A stretch of DNA of 45,219 nt from Natroniella sulfidigena (GCF_023223645.1 NZ_JALKBY010000019.1:1-45219); one strand, 5' to 3'. Shown: positions 14,950 to 23,422, numbered from the stretch's first letter. Numbers and translations: made by a program. The notes: generated by a model not told the origin, from the letters alone.

Positions 14950-15690
14950 ATACGCATACAAATTTCCATAAGGCCGTGCAGAACAAGGCGCTAGCTTACA
15001 AAACTCAGCATTCAATACCTCTTCTAAATCATAATCAAACTCCTGACAATAACCACTCAAATAACCTTTCAATTCTTTACGATCATCTTCATCAAGACCA
15101 CTGATTTTAACCTCTTGACCAACCTGATAATCTTCTACCTGCCCTCGAATATAAATTACTCCTCCATGCATCCCAGCACCTACATAATTACCGACAATAT
15201 CCTGAGCTTCAGCTCTGTCTAATCCTAATAAAATCATTCTTCCTCCAGCCATATACTCACCAAAGAAGTCACCTGCTGTACCCCCAATAATAATCAAAGG
15301 TTGTTTGTCTTGATAACCTTTCATATGGATCCCAACCCGATAACCTACATCTCCTTTGACATAAACCTCTCCTCCACGCATACTATAACCTAATGTATCA
15401 CCTACACTACCATGAATTATGATCTGACCACCATTCATAGTATTAGCAATCCCATCTTGACCATTCCCATTAATAACTAATTCTGCTCCATTACCGAAAG
15501 CAGCTAGATCATTGCCTGGTGTACCATTAATAATCAGTTTAGCCTGCTCCGTTAATCCATCACCAATATATCGTTGGCCATTGATATTATTCAAGGTTAT
15601 CTCCCGTTCACCTCGGGCCAACAGCTCCTTAATCCTTTGATTCAACTCTCTATAATAAACCCCCTGGGCATCAATTACAGCCATAACCAT
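14947..15690 (-). CDS. Glutamate synthase alpha-subunit domain 3 (GXGXG) protein
   Basis: A 247-residue parallel beta-helix protein equal to the C-terminal GXGXG domain of large-subunit glutamate synthase. Repeated strand-glycine turns are clear (VINGNGQDGIANTMNGGQ, VKGDVGYRVGIHMKG, GNYVGAGMHGGVIYIRG). In the three-gene archaeal-type arrangement it is the scaffold subunit that, with the glutaminase and FMN/Fe-S subunits, makes glutamate from glutamine and 2-oxoglutarate. The ATG at 15684 is also well placed for the AGGGTG site. It is the last gene of the cluster; its stop codon lies in a TTAAG repeat. Confidence 0.9.
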   Translation of the reverse strand: MVMAVIDAQGVYYRELNQRIKELLARGEREITLNNINGQRYIGDGLTEQAKLIINGTPGNDLAAFGNGAELVINGNGQDGIANTMNGGQIIIHGSVGDTLGYSMRGGEVYVKGDVGYRVGIHMKGYQDKQPLIIIGGTAGDFFGEYMAGGRMILLGLDRAEAQDIVGNYVGAGMHGGVIYIRGQVEDYQVGQEVKISGLDEDDRKELKGYLSGYCQEFDYDLEEVLNAEFCKLAPCSARPYGNLYAY

Positions 15691-15776
15691 TCACCCTTTC
15701 TTTATGATTAAAAATTTAAAAGCGATTAAATTTTATTTTGATCTTTAACTATAAATTGTCAACTATCAATTATCAA

Positions 15777-17279
15777 TTACTTTCCCGCATGTTTAATTCC
15801 TAAAATTTCTAATTCTTTATCAGTTAAGTCAATCCCCCGTAACATTAAACGATTACCTCGTAGACTCTCTAACGCATTAATCCCCATTCCACCTAAAATC
15901 TCTTTAATCTCATGGGACCAACCTGTAATCAAGTTCTTAACTCGCTGGGCACCGACTTCAGGATTTAATCTCTTCACTAATTCAGGTCGTTGGGTAGCAA
16001 TTCCCCAATTACACTTACCTGTATAACATTTTTGGCACATATGGCATCCTAGAGAAATTAAAGCTGCAGAAGCAACATAGACTGCATCTGCCCCTAGAGC
16101 AATTGCTTTGACAATATCAGCACTATTTCTAATACTCCCACTGACAACCAAAGAAACATTCTTTCTTAATTCTTCTTGACGTAACCGATCATCAACAGCA
16201 GCTAAAGCCAATTCAACTGGAATTCCTACATTATCACGAATCATAGTCGGTGCTGCTCCAGTCCCTCCCCGATAACCATCAATTGCAATAATATCAGCAC
16301 CAGCACTAGCGATTCCTGTTGCAATAGCAGCTACATTATGAACAGCAGCTATCTTAACAGAGACTGGCTTTTTGTAATCGGTAGCTTCCTTTAAAGCATA
16401 GATTAACTGTCTTAAATCCTCAATCGAGTAAATATCATGATGAGGTGCTGGAGATAAAGCATCTGATCCTTTAGGAATCATTCTCGTTTTAGAGACCTCT
16501 GCTCCTACCTTCTCACCTGGTAGATGACCTCCAATTCCTGGCTTGGCCCCCTGTCCAACCTTGATCTCAACAGCTGCTCCAGCATTTAAATATTCATTAT
16601 GAACCCCAAATCTACCAGAAGCAACCTGAACAATAGTCCTCTCACCATGCTGGTATAAATCTTCATGGAATCCACCCTCACCGGTATTATACATCAATCC
16701 TAAATCACTAGCTGCTTGAGCTAATGACTTACAAGCATTGATACTGATCGAACCAAAAGACATCGCACCAAACATAATCGGAATATCCAACTCTAATTGC
16801 GGTGGTAAATCCTTTAGCTCTCCACTCTCATCAAACTCAATCTGATCAGGCTTACGACCTAAAAAGGTCTTCAACTCCATCGGCTCTCTTAATGGATCGA
16901 TTGATGGATTAGTTACCTGACTAGCATTCAATAGGATATGATCCCAATAGATCTTTTTAGCAGTCGGATTTCCCATCCCCGTCAATAAGATTCCACCACT
17001 AGCAGCCTGCTTTTGAATATTCTCAATCATATTTCCAGTCCAGTTCTTATTCTTCTTATATTCAGATGGATTCTCTCTAATTGTTAAAGCATTCGTAGGA
17101 CATAATTTCACACATCGCTGACAGTTGACACAATCGATATCTTGAGCTACCATCTTCTCTAAATCTTGATCATAAATATGAACCTGATTAGCACACTGCC
17201 GTTCACAGACTTGACAATCAATACATTTATCTCGATCCCGCTCAATTATAAATTCTGGAACTTTATAGTCTAAACTCAT
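15777..17279 (-). CDS. Glutamate synthase FMN/Fe-S subunit (domain 2) with ferredoxin domain
   Basis: A 500-residue protein. Residues ~10-70 hold two 4Fe-4S motifs (CIDCQVCERQC, CVNCQRCVKLCP). The rest is the FMN-binding TIM barrel of glutamate synthase, with FGAMSFGSIS, GEGGFHED, KPGIGGHLPG, IDGYRGGTGAAP and the 3Fe-4S cluster ligands in CHMCQKCYTGKC. It performs the synthase half-reaction, converting 2-oxoglutarate plus ammonia to glutamate. The ferredoxin domain suggests electrons arrive from ferredoxin or an external oxidoreductase, since no GltD small subunit is encoded nearby. Its start overlaps the stop of the amidotransferase gene by 4 nt. Confidence 0.92.
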   Translation of the reverse strand: MSLDYKVPEFIIERDRDKCIDCQVCERQCANQVHIYDQDLEKMVAQDIDCVNCQRCVKLCPTNALTIRENPSEYKKNKNWTGNMIENIQKQAASGGILLTGMGNPTAKKIYWDHILLNASQVTNPSIDPLREPMELKTFLGRKPDQIEFDESGELKDLPPQLELDIPIMFGAMSFGSISINACKSLAQAASDLGLMYNTGEGGFHEDLYQHGERTIVQVASGRFGVHNEYLNAGAAVEIKVGQGAKPGIGGHLPGEKVGAEVSKTRMIPKGSDALSPAPHHDIYSIEDLRQLIYALKEATDYKKPVSVKIAAVHNVAAIATGIASAGADIIAIDGYRGGTGAAPTMIRDNVGIPVELALAAVDDRLRQEELRKNVSLVVSGSIRNSADIVKAIALGADAVYVASAALISLGCHMCQKCYTGKCNWGIATQRPELVKRLNPEVGAQRVKNLITGWSHEIKEILGGMGINALESLRGNRLMLRGIDLTDKELEILGIKHAGK

Positions 17280-18373
17280 ACTCCTCTCCTCCCTTCTAGT
17301 AATCCAATCACTGGCTCTCCACCTCTAGGAGTCCAAACCTTTTCTGGTTCAGGACAGATCTCCCTAATTGCTGACTCTTCACTAGCTACATATGTTCTCT
17401 CCTTATCCTCAGCAACGACTAAAGGTCGTAACTTAATTCTGTCATTCAAAGCTAAAAAGCCATCTTTATGGCCCAAGATAATTGAAAATGGCCCATTCAA
17501 TAAAGCATTACCATAAATGGTTCTGATTGTAGTAACTATCTTCTTCTCCTTTGGCTCCATCCTTTCAATCTGACTCCATAAAGGTGCAGCCACTGCTTTA
17601 ACAGCTGATTCTAAAGATAATTTATGCTTTCTTAACATCAAATCAAATAGATAAGTGATTGCTTCAGTATCGGTCTGCATCGTACACTTATAACCAAACA
17701 TCTCTAAATATCTCTTGTTGGCCCCATATGATGAAATCTCTCCATTATGGACAATTGACCAATCTAATAAGGTAAACGGGTGAGCTCCTCCCCACCAACC
17801 TGGAGTGTTGGTGGGAAATCTTCCATGTGCAGTCCAGAGGTATGCTTCATACTCCTCTAACTTATAAAACTCCCCTATATCTTCAGGATAACCAACTCCC
17901 TTAAAGACTCCCATATTCTTACCACTTGAAACTACAAAGGCTCCCCGATAATTGGCATTGATATTCATCACCGATTGGGCAACATACTCATCATCTGCTA
18001 AGCCAGACTCTGCTAATTTCTGCTCATTTGGTGTAGCGAAATAACGCCAAATAATCGGTGGATTACTAACCTTATCTACCTCTCTAGTTGGTATTTTTTC
18101 TGCTACAACAATATTAAAGTGGCGATTTAAAAAATAATCCACTTCTTCTTTAGCATCTAAATCATCATAAAACATATGAATTGCATATTGCTCCTTAAAT
18201 TCAGGATAGATACCATATGCTGCAAATCCACCTCCTAAACCATTAGAACGATCATGCATCAGGGCAATCGAATCTATAATCTCTTCTCCAGAAAATCTGT
18301 TACCTTTTCTATTTAAGATACCACTGATAGCACAACCAGACATAATCTTCTCTTCTGCTCTACTACCTTTCAT
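17276..18373 (-). CDS. Class II glutamine amidotransferase subunit of glutamate synthase (domain 1)
   Basis: A 365-residue Ntn-type glutaminase domain that releases ammonia from glutamine for the synthase subunit. Recognised by CAISGIL at the N-terminus, LWTAHGRFPTNTPGWWGGAH, IVHNGEISSYGANKRYLE and TDTEAITYLFD. The nucleophile should be an N-terminal Cys; here it is Cys14 from the first ATG or Cys4 from the internal ATG (MSGC), so a short propeptide must be removed. GGGGGGAAGG favours the first ATG. It is the first gene of the glutamate synthase operon, below a promoter with phased TTTTCAT boxes. Confidence 0.9.
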   Translation of the reverse strand: MKGSRAEEKIMSGCAISGILNRKGNRFSGEEIIDSIALMHDRSNGLGGGFAAYGIYPEFKEQYAIHMFYDDLDAKEEVDYFLNRHFNIVVAEKIPTREVDKVSNPPIIWRYFATPNEQKLAESGLADDEYVAQSVMNINANYRGAFVVSSGKNMGVFKGVGYPEDIGEFYKLEEYEAYLWTAHGRFPTNTPGWWGGAHPFTLLDWSIVHNGEISSYGANKRYLEMFGYKCTMQTDTEAITYLFDLMLRKHKLSLESAVKAVAAPLWSQIERMEPKEKKIVTTIRTIYGNALLNGPFSIILGHKDGFLALNDRIKLRPLVVAEDKERTYVASEESAIREICPEPEKVWTPRGGEPVIGLLEGRRGV

Positions 18374-18397
18374 CTGCCTTCCCCCCTTAGAATTATA

Positions 18398-18486
18398 TTT
18401 TCATTATATAAAAGTCAGTTTTCATATTGTATAAATATTATATGATATATTTTCATGATATGCAAGTAAATTTTCATGATATGCAA
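18398..18486 (-). promoter_or_regulatory. Glutamate synthase promoter with phased TTTTCAT boxes
   Basis: On the minus strand TTGCAT (18465-18460) and TATAAT (18442-18437) are 17 bp apart. Four TTTTCAT boxes (plus-strand reading) begin at 18398, 18419, 18450 and 18471, spacings of 21, 31 and 21 bp, close to 2, 3 and 2 helical turns. The last two are part of a perfect 16-bp direct repeat (TTTTCATGATATGCAA), and one overlaps the -35. They look like operator sites for a regulator bound on one DNA face. Confidence 0.6.
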
Positions 18487-18504
18487 TAAAAATCAAAAAA
18501 ATTA

Positions 18505-18526
18505 GAACAGGTAGCTAAACCTGTTC
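18505..18526 (-). terminator. Terminator downstream of glnK
   Basis: GAACAGGT (18505-18512) and ACCTGTTC (18519-18526) form an 8-bp stem; on the minus strand TAATTTTTTTG follows. It ends read-through from amt-glnK just before the glutamate synthase promoter. Confidence 0.75.
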
Positions 18527-18536
18527 CAGCATTATT

Positions 18537-18690
18537 AATATTAAGTTTAAGGCTAAGTCTAAGTTTAAGTAAAACCTAAGCCCTTATGCTTTTAACGGTT
18601 GACTTAGACTTACCTTCGGGTTTATAAAAACCCTTCGTAATAAAAACCATTTACTCAACCTTAGACTTAAGCTATTTTGTAATTAAGCTT
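18537..18690. repeat. TTAAG-family intergenic repeat, copy C (inverted, with module)
   Basis: The reverse complement of the copy B/E layout, with the 41-bp module at 18612-18652 (ACCTTCGGGTTTATAAAAAC onward). It fills most of the 343-bp gap between glnK and the glutamate synthase genes, together with the terminator and promoter described separately. Confidence 0.78.
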
Positions 18691-18716
18691 AACTTTGAAG
18701 TCAGATGCTCATACCA

Positions 18717-19055
18717 CTAAACAGCATCTTGCCCTGTTTCTCCAGTCCTAATCTTAATCGCCTCTTCAATATCATAGATAAAGATCTTACCATCCCCAAC
18801 CTCACCTGTCCTTGCCGTCTTGACAATCGTATCAATCAATTCTTCAACTTTATCATCAGAAATAACAATCTCTATCTTTAATTTTTCCTTTAATTTAACT
18901 TCATACTTAACCCCACGATAGATCTTAGTAGCTCCTTTTTGTTCACCATAACCTGTAATTTGAGTAATATTTAATCCATTAATCCCCAATTCCTCAAAAC
19001 CCTGGATTAACTCCTCCAACTTCTCTGGTCTAACAATACACTCTACTTTTTTCAT
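18717..19055 (-). CDS. glnK: Nitrogen regulatory protein PII
   Basis: A 112-residue PII signal protein that reports ATP/ADP and 2-oxoglutarate and plugs the Amt channel when nitrogen is sufficient. The T-loop region is GYGEQKGATKIYRGVKYEV, with the tyrosine often uridylylated in proteobacteria; the C-terminal signature is TGEVGDGKIFIYDIEEA. Length is normal. It follows amt by 17 nt, the standard amt-glnK pairing (here amt first). AAGGGGAG precedes the ATG. Covalent modification in this lineage is uncertain. Confidence 0.95.
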   Translation of the reverse strand: MKKVECIVRPEKLEELIQGFEELGINGLNITQITGYGEQKGATKIYRGVKYEVKLKEKLKIEIVISDDKVEELIDTIVKTARTGEVGDGKIFIYDIEEAIKIRTGETGQDAV

Positions 19056-19072
19056 CAGTCAGCTCCCCTTTC

Positions 19073-20410
19073 TTATTCTTTCTTATTGACTTCAACAGTC
19101 TTCCAATGTGGTGACACAAAGTCAGGATAGGAAATTGAATCATGTTCAGTCAAATCTAAACCTGTTTTCTCTTCTTCAGGGGAGACACGTAATCCAATCA
19201 CAGCATCTATCACTTCAAATAAAATATAGGCTGTTGTATATGTCCACACTGCTACACTGATTACTCCGATTGCCTGCACAACTAACAGATCAAATCCTCC
19301 ACCATACAACAATCCACCTTCTACTGCTAAAAAACCAACTGCTAAGGTTCCAAAAGCTCCACAAATCCCATGAACTGCTATCGCTCCTACTGGATCATCT
19401 ACATGTAATTGATCAATCAACTCTACTGCATAAATTACAATCATTCCAGCTAATGCTCCAATAATTACTGCTCCAACATTACTCACATCTGCAGTTCCAG
19501 CAGTAATCCCTACTAAACCAGCTAAAGCACCATTTAAGGTCATGCTGACATCTGCATTACCATACTTAATCCAACTGACAATCATTGCCAAAGTTGCTCC
19601 TGCTGCTGCCGCTAAATTAGTTGTTACTGCAATCTCAGCAATGCTTAGATCGATCCCAGCTAAGCTACTACCTGGATTAAACCCAAACCAACCAAACCAG
19701 AGGATAAAGACACCTAAAGCAGCCATCAATAAGTTATGACCTGGCATAGCATTGATTGAACCATCTTCATTATATTTACCAATTCTTGGCCCTAAGACTA
19801 TAGCTCCTGCTAGAGCTGCCCAGCCACCTACTGAGTGAACAACGGTCGAACCAGCAAAATCGATCATACCCATTCCTTCTAACCAACCACCACCCCAAAT
19901 CCAATGACCAACTACAGGATAAATAAATCCAGTAATTACTATACTATAAGCTAAATAGCCACTATACTTAGTTCGTTCAGCCATTGCTCCTGAAACAATT
20001 GTAGCTGCTGTCGCTGCAAAGACAGCTTGGAAGATCCAGAAAGCACTAATCGGGATATCCAGTCCTAGATGTTCAAATCCTCCACTTAAGAAAAAACCCT
20101 CTAGTCCAATAAATTGATTGCCTGTTCCAAACATAAAAGCAAAACCAACTGCCCAGTAAATCAAGGAACCTACAGAAAAATCCATCAAATTCTTCATGAT
20201 GATATTTCCTGCATTTTTGGCCCGAGTAAAACCAGCTTCTACCATTGCAAATCCTGCCTGCATAAAAAAGACTAAAAATGCAGCTAATAAGACCCAAATA
20301 GTATTAATTGCTACTGCATTACTCTCAGCAGTCACCTCTGCTGCAAAAGCTGTAGAACTGAATGCCACTACCATAACCACCAAACTCAAAACAAATAAAT
20401 TCCTTCTCAT
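19073..20410 (-). CDS. amt: Ammonium transporter
   Basis: A 445-residue Amt/Rh channel with a cleavable signal peptide (MRRNLFVLSLVVMVVAFSST, then AFA) and about 11 membrane helices. Conserved elements: [27 protein letters not shown], the DFAGSTVVH segment with the first pore His, and [11 protein letters not shown] with the second pore His. GAGGAG lies 8 nt before the ATG at 20410; an upstream in-frame GTG overlaps that site. It is paired with glnK. Its protein is very similar to the Amt part of the chemoreceptor fusion at 23612-25888, pointing to duplication within the locus. Confidence 0.95.
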   Translation of the reverse strand: MRRNLFVLSLVVMVVAFSSTAFAAEVTAESNAVAINTIWVLLAAFLVFFMQAGFAMVEAGFTRAKNAGNIIMKNLMDFSVGSLIYWAVGFAFMFGTGNQFIGLEGFFLSGGFEHLGLDIPISAFWIFQAVFAATAATIVSGAMAERTKYSGYLAYSIVITGFIYPVVGHWIWGGGWLEGMGMIDFAGSTVVHSVGGWAALAGAIVLGPRIGKYNEDGSINAMPGHNLLMAALGVFILWFGWFGFNPGSSLAGIDLSIAEIAVTTNLAAAAGATLAMIVSWIKYGNADVSMTLNGALAGLVGITAGTADVSNVGAVIIGALAGMIVIYAVELIDQLHVDDPVGAIAVHGICGAFGTLAVGFLAVEGGLLYGGGFDLLVVQAIGVISVAVWTYTTAYILFEVIDAVIGLRVSPEEEKTGLDLTEHDSISYPDFVSPHWKTVEVNKKE

Positions 20411-20446
20411 CTTCTCCACTCCTCTATTCTTGTTTACTTATAAATA

Positions 20447-20500
20447 ATAGCTTAAGTTTAAGGTTGAGGTTGAGTCAACCATTAAACTAATAATCAATTA
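20447..20500. repeat. TTAAG-family repeat, copy D (short)
   Basis: AATAGCTTAAGTTTAAGG followed by TTGAGTCAACCATTAAA: a truncated copy without the right half or module. It lies between nadE and amt and contains the end of the nadE reading frame if the frameshift is corrected. Confidence 0.6.
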
Positions 20501-21222
20501 AAAATTAGGTATTGGGGGTAGCTGTAACTTATGTTCATTCTTAGCTGCTAACTGCTCTACTACTTGTTGAACCTTCTCGTCAGCTTCCCCGTTAAGATAT
20601 AACGATCTATCTCTTTGTAGCTTACTCCTAACTCTTCTTCATCTGTTTGGTTGGCCCATAACCCAGCTGAAGGCGGTTTACTTATAACCTTCTCGGGAAT
20701 CCCTAATATCTTTGCTACTTCCTTAACTTCAGTCTTAACCAAATTACCCAAGGGGGCCAAATCAATACCCCCATCACCATACTTAGTAAAATAGCCCAAC
20801 TTCAATTCACTGCGATTATCTGTCCCCACAACCAAACTATTTCTTAAATTAGCATAATAATATAATGTAGTCATTCGCAAGCGAGGTTTAATATTAGCTA
20901 AAGCTAATTTACTTTTCTGTTGGGTATCTAACCTTGTTACTAAATTTTTATAAGTTTCAATTAGATCAATCACTTCTGTCTCTATTCCAAACTGCTTTGC
21001 TACTAACTGGGCATCCTTCTGATCTTGAGGATTACTAACACAAGGCATAATCACTCCCAACATATTCTCAGAGAATGCTTTCTTAGCTAAGATCGCAGTT
21101 ACTGAAGAATCTATCCCTCCTGATAATCCAACTACTGCACCTTTACAGTCAGCTTCTTCCACCTTCTGTCTAAGCCAGTTTACTAGCTTCTCTACCGTCA
21201 ATTCATAATCTTTGTTGAACAT
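20498..21222 (-). CDS. nadE: NH3-dependent NAD+ synthetase with apparent frameshift
   Basis: NAD+ synthetase converting deamido-NAD to NAD with ammonia and ATP. The PP-loop VVGLSGGIDSS, GTDNRSELKLGYFTKYGDGG and PPSAGLWANQTDEEELG motifs are clear. The uninterrupted frame stops at 20560 after an aberrant end (LTGKLTRRFNK). Moving to the -1 frame at the GGGG run (20587-20590) restores a family-like tail, LTGEADEKVQQVVEQLAAKN then EHKLQLPPIPNF, ending at 20498. One G is missing from that run, either by sequencing error, real mutation or recoding. GAGGAAGG precedes the ATG at 21222. It lies between glnA and amt, so it is probably co-transcribed and uses the same ammonia pool. Confidence 0.85.
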
Positions 21223-21242
21223 ATTTTGACCTTCCTCATCAA

Positions 21243-22577
21243 TTAATAGACTTTCAAATATTCGTCTAATTCCCACTGGTGAACCTGAGTTCGATAAATA
21301 TCCCACTCTATCTGCTTAGCTTCAACAAAATGTTCTAGTACATGCTCTCCTAATGCATCTTGAATTAATTCATTTGCCAATAACTCTTGAACTGCTTCAT
21401 TAATATTACCTGGTAAACTTTCAATTCCTGCTTCTTCCTTTTCTCCTGTTTCCATAGCAAAGATATTTTCTACTATCTCTTTAGGTGGTTCAATTTTATT
21501 CTTGATTCCATCCAATCCAGCTTTTAACATCACAGCAGTTGCTAGATAAGGATTTGCAGAAGGATCTGGATTTCTCATCTCTACTCTAGTCCCAGCTCCT
21601 CGAGCAGCAGGAATTCTAATCAACGCACTTCGATTCGAAGCAGACCACGCCAAATAAACTGGAGCTTCATAACCTGGTACTAGCCGCTTATAAGAATTAA
21701 CTGTTGGATTAGTTATAGGAGTAATTGCTTTAGCATGCTTTAATAACCCTCCAATATAATAATAAGCTGTTTGGCTTAACCCTAACTCATCATCTGGGTC
21801 ATAGAATACATTCTCTCCATCTTTAAATAATGACTGATTCATATGCATTCCAGAACCATTTTCTCCAAAGATTGGTTTTGGCATAAAGGTAGCATGCAAT
21901 CCATGTTCATTAGCAATCGCCTTAGTAACAAATCTAAAAGTAGCAATATTGTCTGCTGTCGTTAATGCATCAGAATATTTAAAGTCAATCTCATGTTGAC
22001 CAGGAGCTACTTCATGGTGTGAAGCCTCCATCTCAAAACCCATCTTCTCTAAAGCTAATACAATATCTCGACGAGCATCCTGACCTGTATCAGCTGGCCC
22101 TAAATCAAAGTAACCACCTTGATCATTTGTAACTGTAGTCGGATTCCCATCTTCATCCTTTTCAAATAAGAAGAACTCTGGTTCCGGGCCAACATACATC
22201 TCATAACCCATCTCTGCTGCTTCTTCTAATGCTTTTTGCAGTACATTTCTTGGCCCGCCAATAAACGGTTCTCCATCTGGAGTATAAACATCACAGATCA
22301 ATCGAGCAACTGTCCCACCAGTTTTTGGCCTCCACGGAAAGATAGTAAAAGTATCATAGTCAGGCTTTAAATACATGTCAGATTCTTGAATTCGAGTAAA
22401 ACCATCTATCGATGAACCATCAAACATTATCTGTCCATCCAAAGCTTCCTCCAACTGCTCTACCGTAATTGCTACATTCTTAATAACTCCTAAAATATCT
22501 GTGAACTGTAACCTAATAAACTTAACATCCAACTCCTCTGCTTGTTGTAATACATCTTCTTTACATAATTGACTCAT
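21243..22577 (-). CDS. glnA: Type I glutamine synthetase (GSI-alpha)
   Basis: A 444-residue glutamine synthetase that fixes ammonia onto glutamate with ATP. Seen: [18 protein letters not shown] (metal ligands), the [13 protein letters not shown] segment, [29 protein letters not shown] and [12 protein letters not shown]. Length is that of the feedback-inhibited GSI-alpha form of Gram positives, and no adenylylation loop of the beta form is apparent. TAAGGAGGAATAAAAATG gives the start. A GlnR-type MerR gene lies directly upstream, as in the Bacillus glnRA locus, and the promoter between them carries 11-bp phased boxes. Confidence 0.96.
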   Translation of the reverse strand: MSQLCKEDVLQQAEELDVKFIRLQFTDILGVIKNVAITVEQLEEALDGQIMFDGSSIDGFTRIQESDMYLKPDYDTFTIFPWRPKTGGTVARLICDVYTPDGEPFIGGPRNVLQKALEEAAEMGYEMYVGPEPEFFLFEKDEDGNPTTVTNDQGGYFDLGPADTGQDARRDIVLALEKMGFEMEASHHEVAPGQHEIDFKYSDALTTADNIATFRFVTKAIANEHGLHATFMPKPIFGENGSGMHMNQSLFKDGENVFYDPDDELGLSQTAYYYIGGLLKHAKAITPITNPTVNSYKRLVPGYEAPVYLAWSASNRSALIRIPAARGAGTRVEMRNPDPSANPYLATAVMLKAGLDGIKNKIEPPKEIVENIFAMETGEKEEAGIESLPGNINEAVQELLANELIQDALGEHVLEHFVEAKQIEWDIYRTQVHQWELDEYLKVY

Positions 22578-22603
22578 TTTTATTCCTCCTTAAAATTATT
22601 TTC

Positions 22604-22704
22604 GTGTAAGTTTTATGTTAACTTTGTGTTAATTATAATCTTTGAGCTTTACTTTGTCAAGAGAAAAACATAAAAAGTTTTTATTCTTAACATAAAGTTT
22701 ACAT
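22604..22704 (-). promoter_or_regulatory. glnA promoter with 11-bp phased TTAACA box arrays
   Basis: Minus-strand TTGACA (22660-22655) and TATAAT (22637-22632) have a 17-bp spacer. Immediately downstream of the -10 are three boxes, starting on the plus strand at 22604 (GTGTAAG), 22615 (ATGTTAA) and 22626 (GTGTTAA), exactly 11 bp apart. Upstream, 26 bp beyond the -35, are two boxes in the opposite orientation, TTAACAT at 22687 and TTTACAT at 22698, again 11 bp apart. The proximal array covers the start of transcription, suggesting repression. Confidence 0.8.
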
Positions 22705-22709
22705 TTAAG

Positions 22710-22949
22710 TCACTTATCCTTCAACTTTCTTTTGATCCCAGCAAGGTTTAACCCCTGCTCCAATAAGCTTTTAATCTCTTTTAACTTTTCAATATCCTCT
22801 TGAGAATAAAGCCTCTGGTTCCCTTGGGTTCGTTCAGGATCAACCAAGCCAGCTTTTTCATAATAACGGACCCGCCGAGCTGTTAACTTAGTCTTCTTCT
22901 CAGCAACACCAATAGAATAAATTGAAGTTGTAGGATTATCTCCAGTCAT
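22710..22949 (-). CDS. GlnR-like MerR-family regulator lacking the C-terminal tail
   Basis: A 79-residue protein that is almost entirely a MerR winged-helix DNA-binding domain: YSIGVAEKKTKLTARRVRYY (helix-turn-helix), GNQRLYSQEDIEKLKEI (wing and helix 3) and LEQGLNLAGIKRKL. This matches the GlnR/TnrA branch by memory of conserved residues (SARxIRYYE, EGNxRLFS, EQGVNMAGIK). Bacillus GlnR has about 130 residues, with a C-terminal tail that senses glutamine-bound glutamine synthetase; that tail is missing here. It lies directly upstream of glnA. AGGAGGGG precedes its ATG. Nitrogen control is inferred from family and position. Confidence 0.82.
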   Translation of the reverse strand: MTGDNPTTSIYSIGVAEKKTKLTARRVRYYEKAGLVDPERTQGNQRLYSQEDIEKLKEIKSLLEQGLNLAGIKRKLKDK

Positions 22950-22984
22950 TATATCCCCTCCTAACTGTATTTTATTTGTTTAAT

Positions 22985-23218
22985 TTAAGTTGATTTATAA
23001 TGCCTCCCCTGATTAAGCATCGCATATGATGTCAGCTTCTTGTACTCTTTTTGGGGTACATACCACTCACCCTTAACCTTCTTCGCTGCCAACTCTCCAT
23101 TTTTAACTCTATTTTCTAGTACAATTAGAGGCTTACCCACCAAAATAGCAACCTCTTTAAGATTCATATATTTTCTACCCTTATATTCCATTTTAGATCT
23201 TTCTATTTCAGTACACAT
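22985..23218 (-). CDS. Small excisionase-like HTH protein
   Basis: A 77-residue basic protein with one winged-HTH of the excisionase/HTH_17 type: YMNLKEVAILVGKPLIVLEN (helix-turn-helix), then NGELAAKKVKGEWYVPQKEY (wing). No sensor domain is present and no integrase or phage gene is nearby. It is the first gene of a two-gene operon with the GlnR-like regulator (35 nt gap). Its own promoter has the 11-bp phased boxes, so it may be an autoregulated nitrogen regulator. GGAGGGG precedes the ATG. Function is inferred from fold and context only. Confidence 0.72.
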   Translation of the reverse strand: MCTEIERSKMEYKGRKYMNLKEVAILVGKPLIVLENRVKNGELAAKKVKGEWYVPQKEYKKLTSYAMLNQGRHYKST

Positions 23219-23240
23219 TTAAACCCCTCCACACTGTTTT

Positions 23241-23352
23241 ATGTTATCTTCATGTTAACTATATGTTAATTATAAACCTTGTATTCGGCTTTGTCAAGTT
23301 ATAATACCATTTATTTTCAGTTTTGTTCAGGATTATACCATGAAGATAACAT
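23241..23352 (-). promoter_or_regulatory. Promoter of the small-regulator operon with phased boxes
   Basis: Minus-strand TTGACA (23297-23292) and TATAAT (23274-23269) are 17 bp apart. Three boxes, ATGTTAT at 23241, ATGTTAA at 23252 and ATGTTAA at 23263, are exactly 11 bp apart and abut the -10. Upstream are ATACCAT at 23335 and ATAACAT at 23346, 11 bp apart, opposite orientation, 37 bp beyond the -35 (one 11-bp step further than at glnA). ATAACAT is also part of an inverted pair with ATGTTAG at 23356. Confidence 0.78.
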
Positions 23353-23422
23353 ATCATGTTAGCTTCGCCTTAGCTATTTAACTCTATCAACTACTGCACT
23401 AGGTAGAAAATTACATTAAATT

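Noticed and set aside
21223-21306. N-terminal extension of NadE overlapping glnA
   Set aside because: Overlaps the end of glnA and has no ribosome binding site; GAGGAAGG marks the start at 21222.
22985-23218. Prophage or integrative element suggested by the excisionase-like protein
   Set aside because: No integrase, attachment site, tRNA or phage gene nearby; the neighbours are nitrogen genes.
22604-23269. The phased boxes as a canonical MerR-type GlnR/TnrA operator (TGTNA-N7-TNACA)
   Set aside because: The boxes are direct repeats at 11 bp, not inverted half-sites at the required spacing; the GlnR-like gene nearby does not by itself make them GlnR sites.
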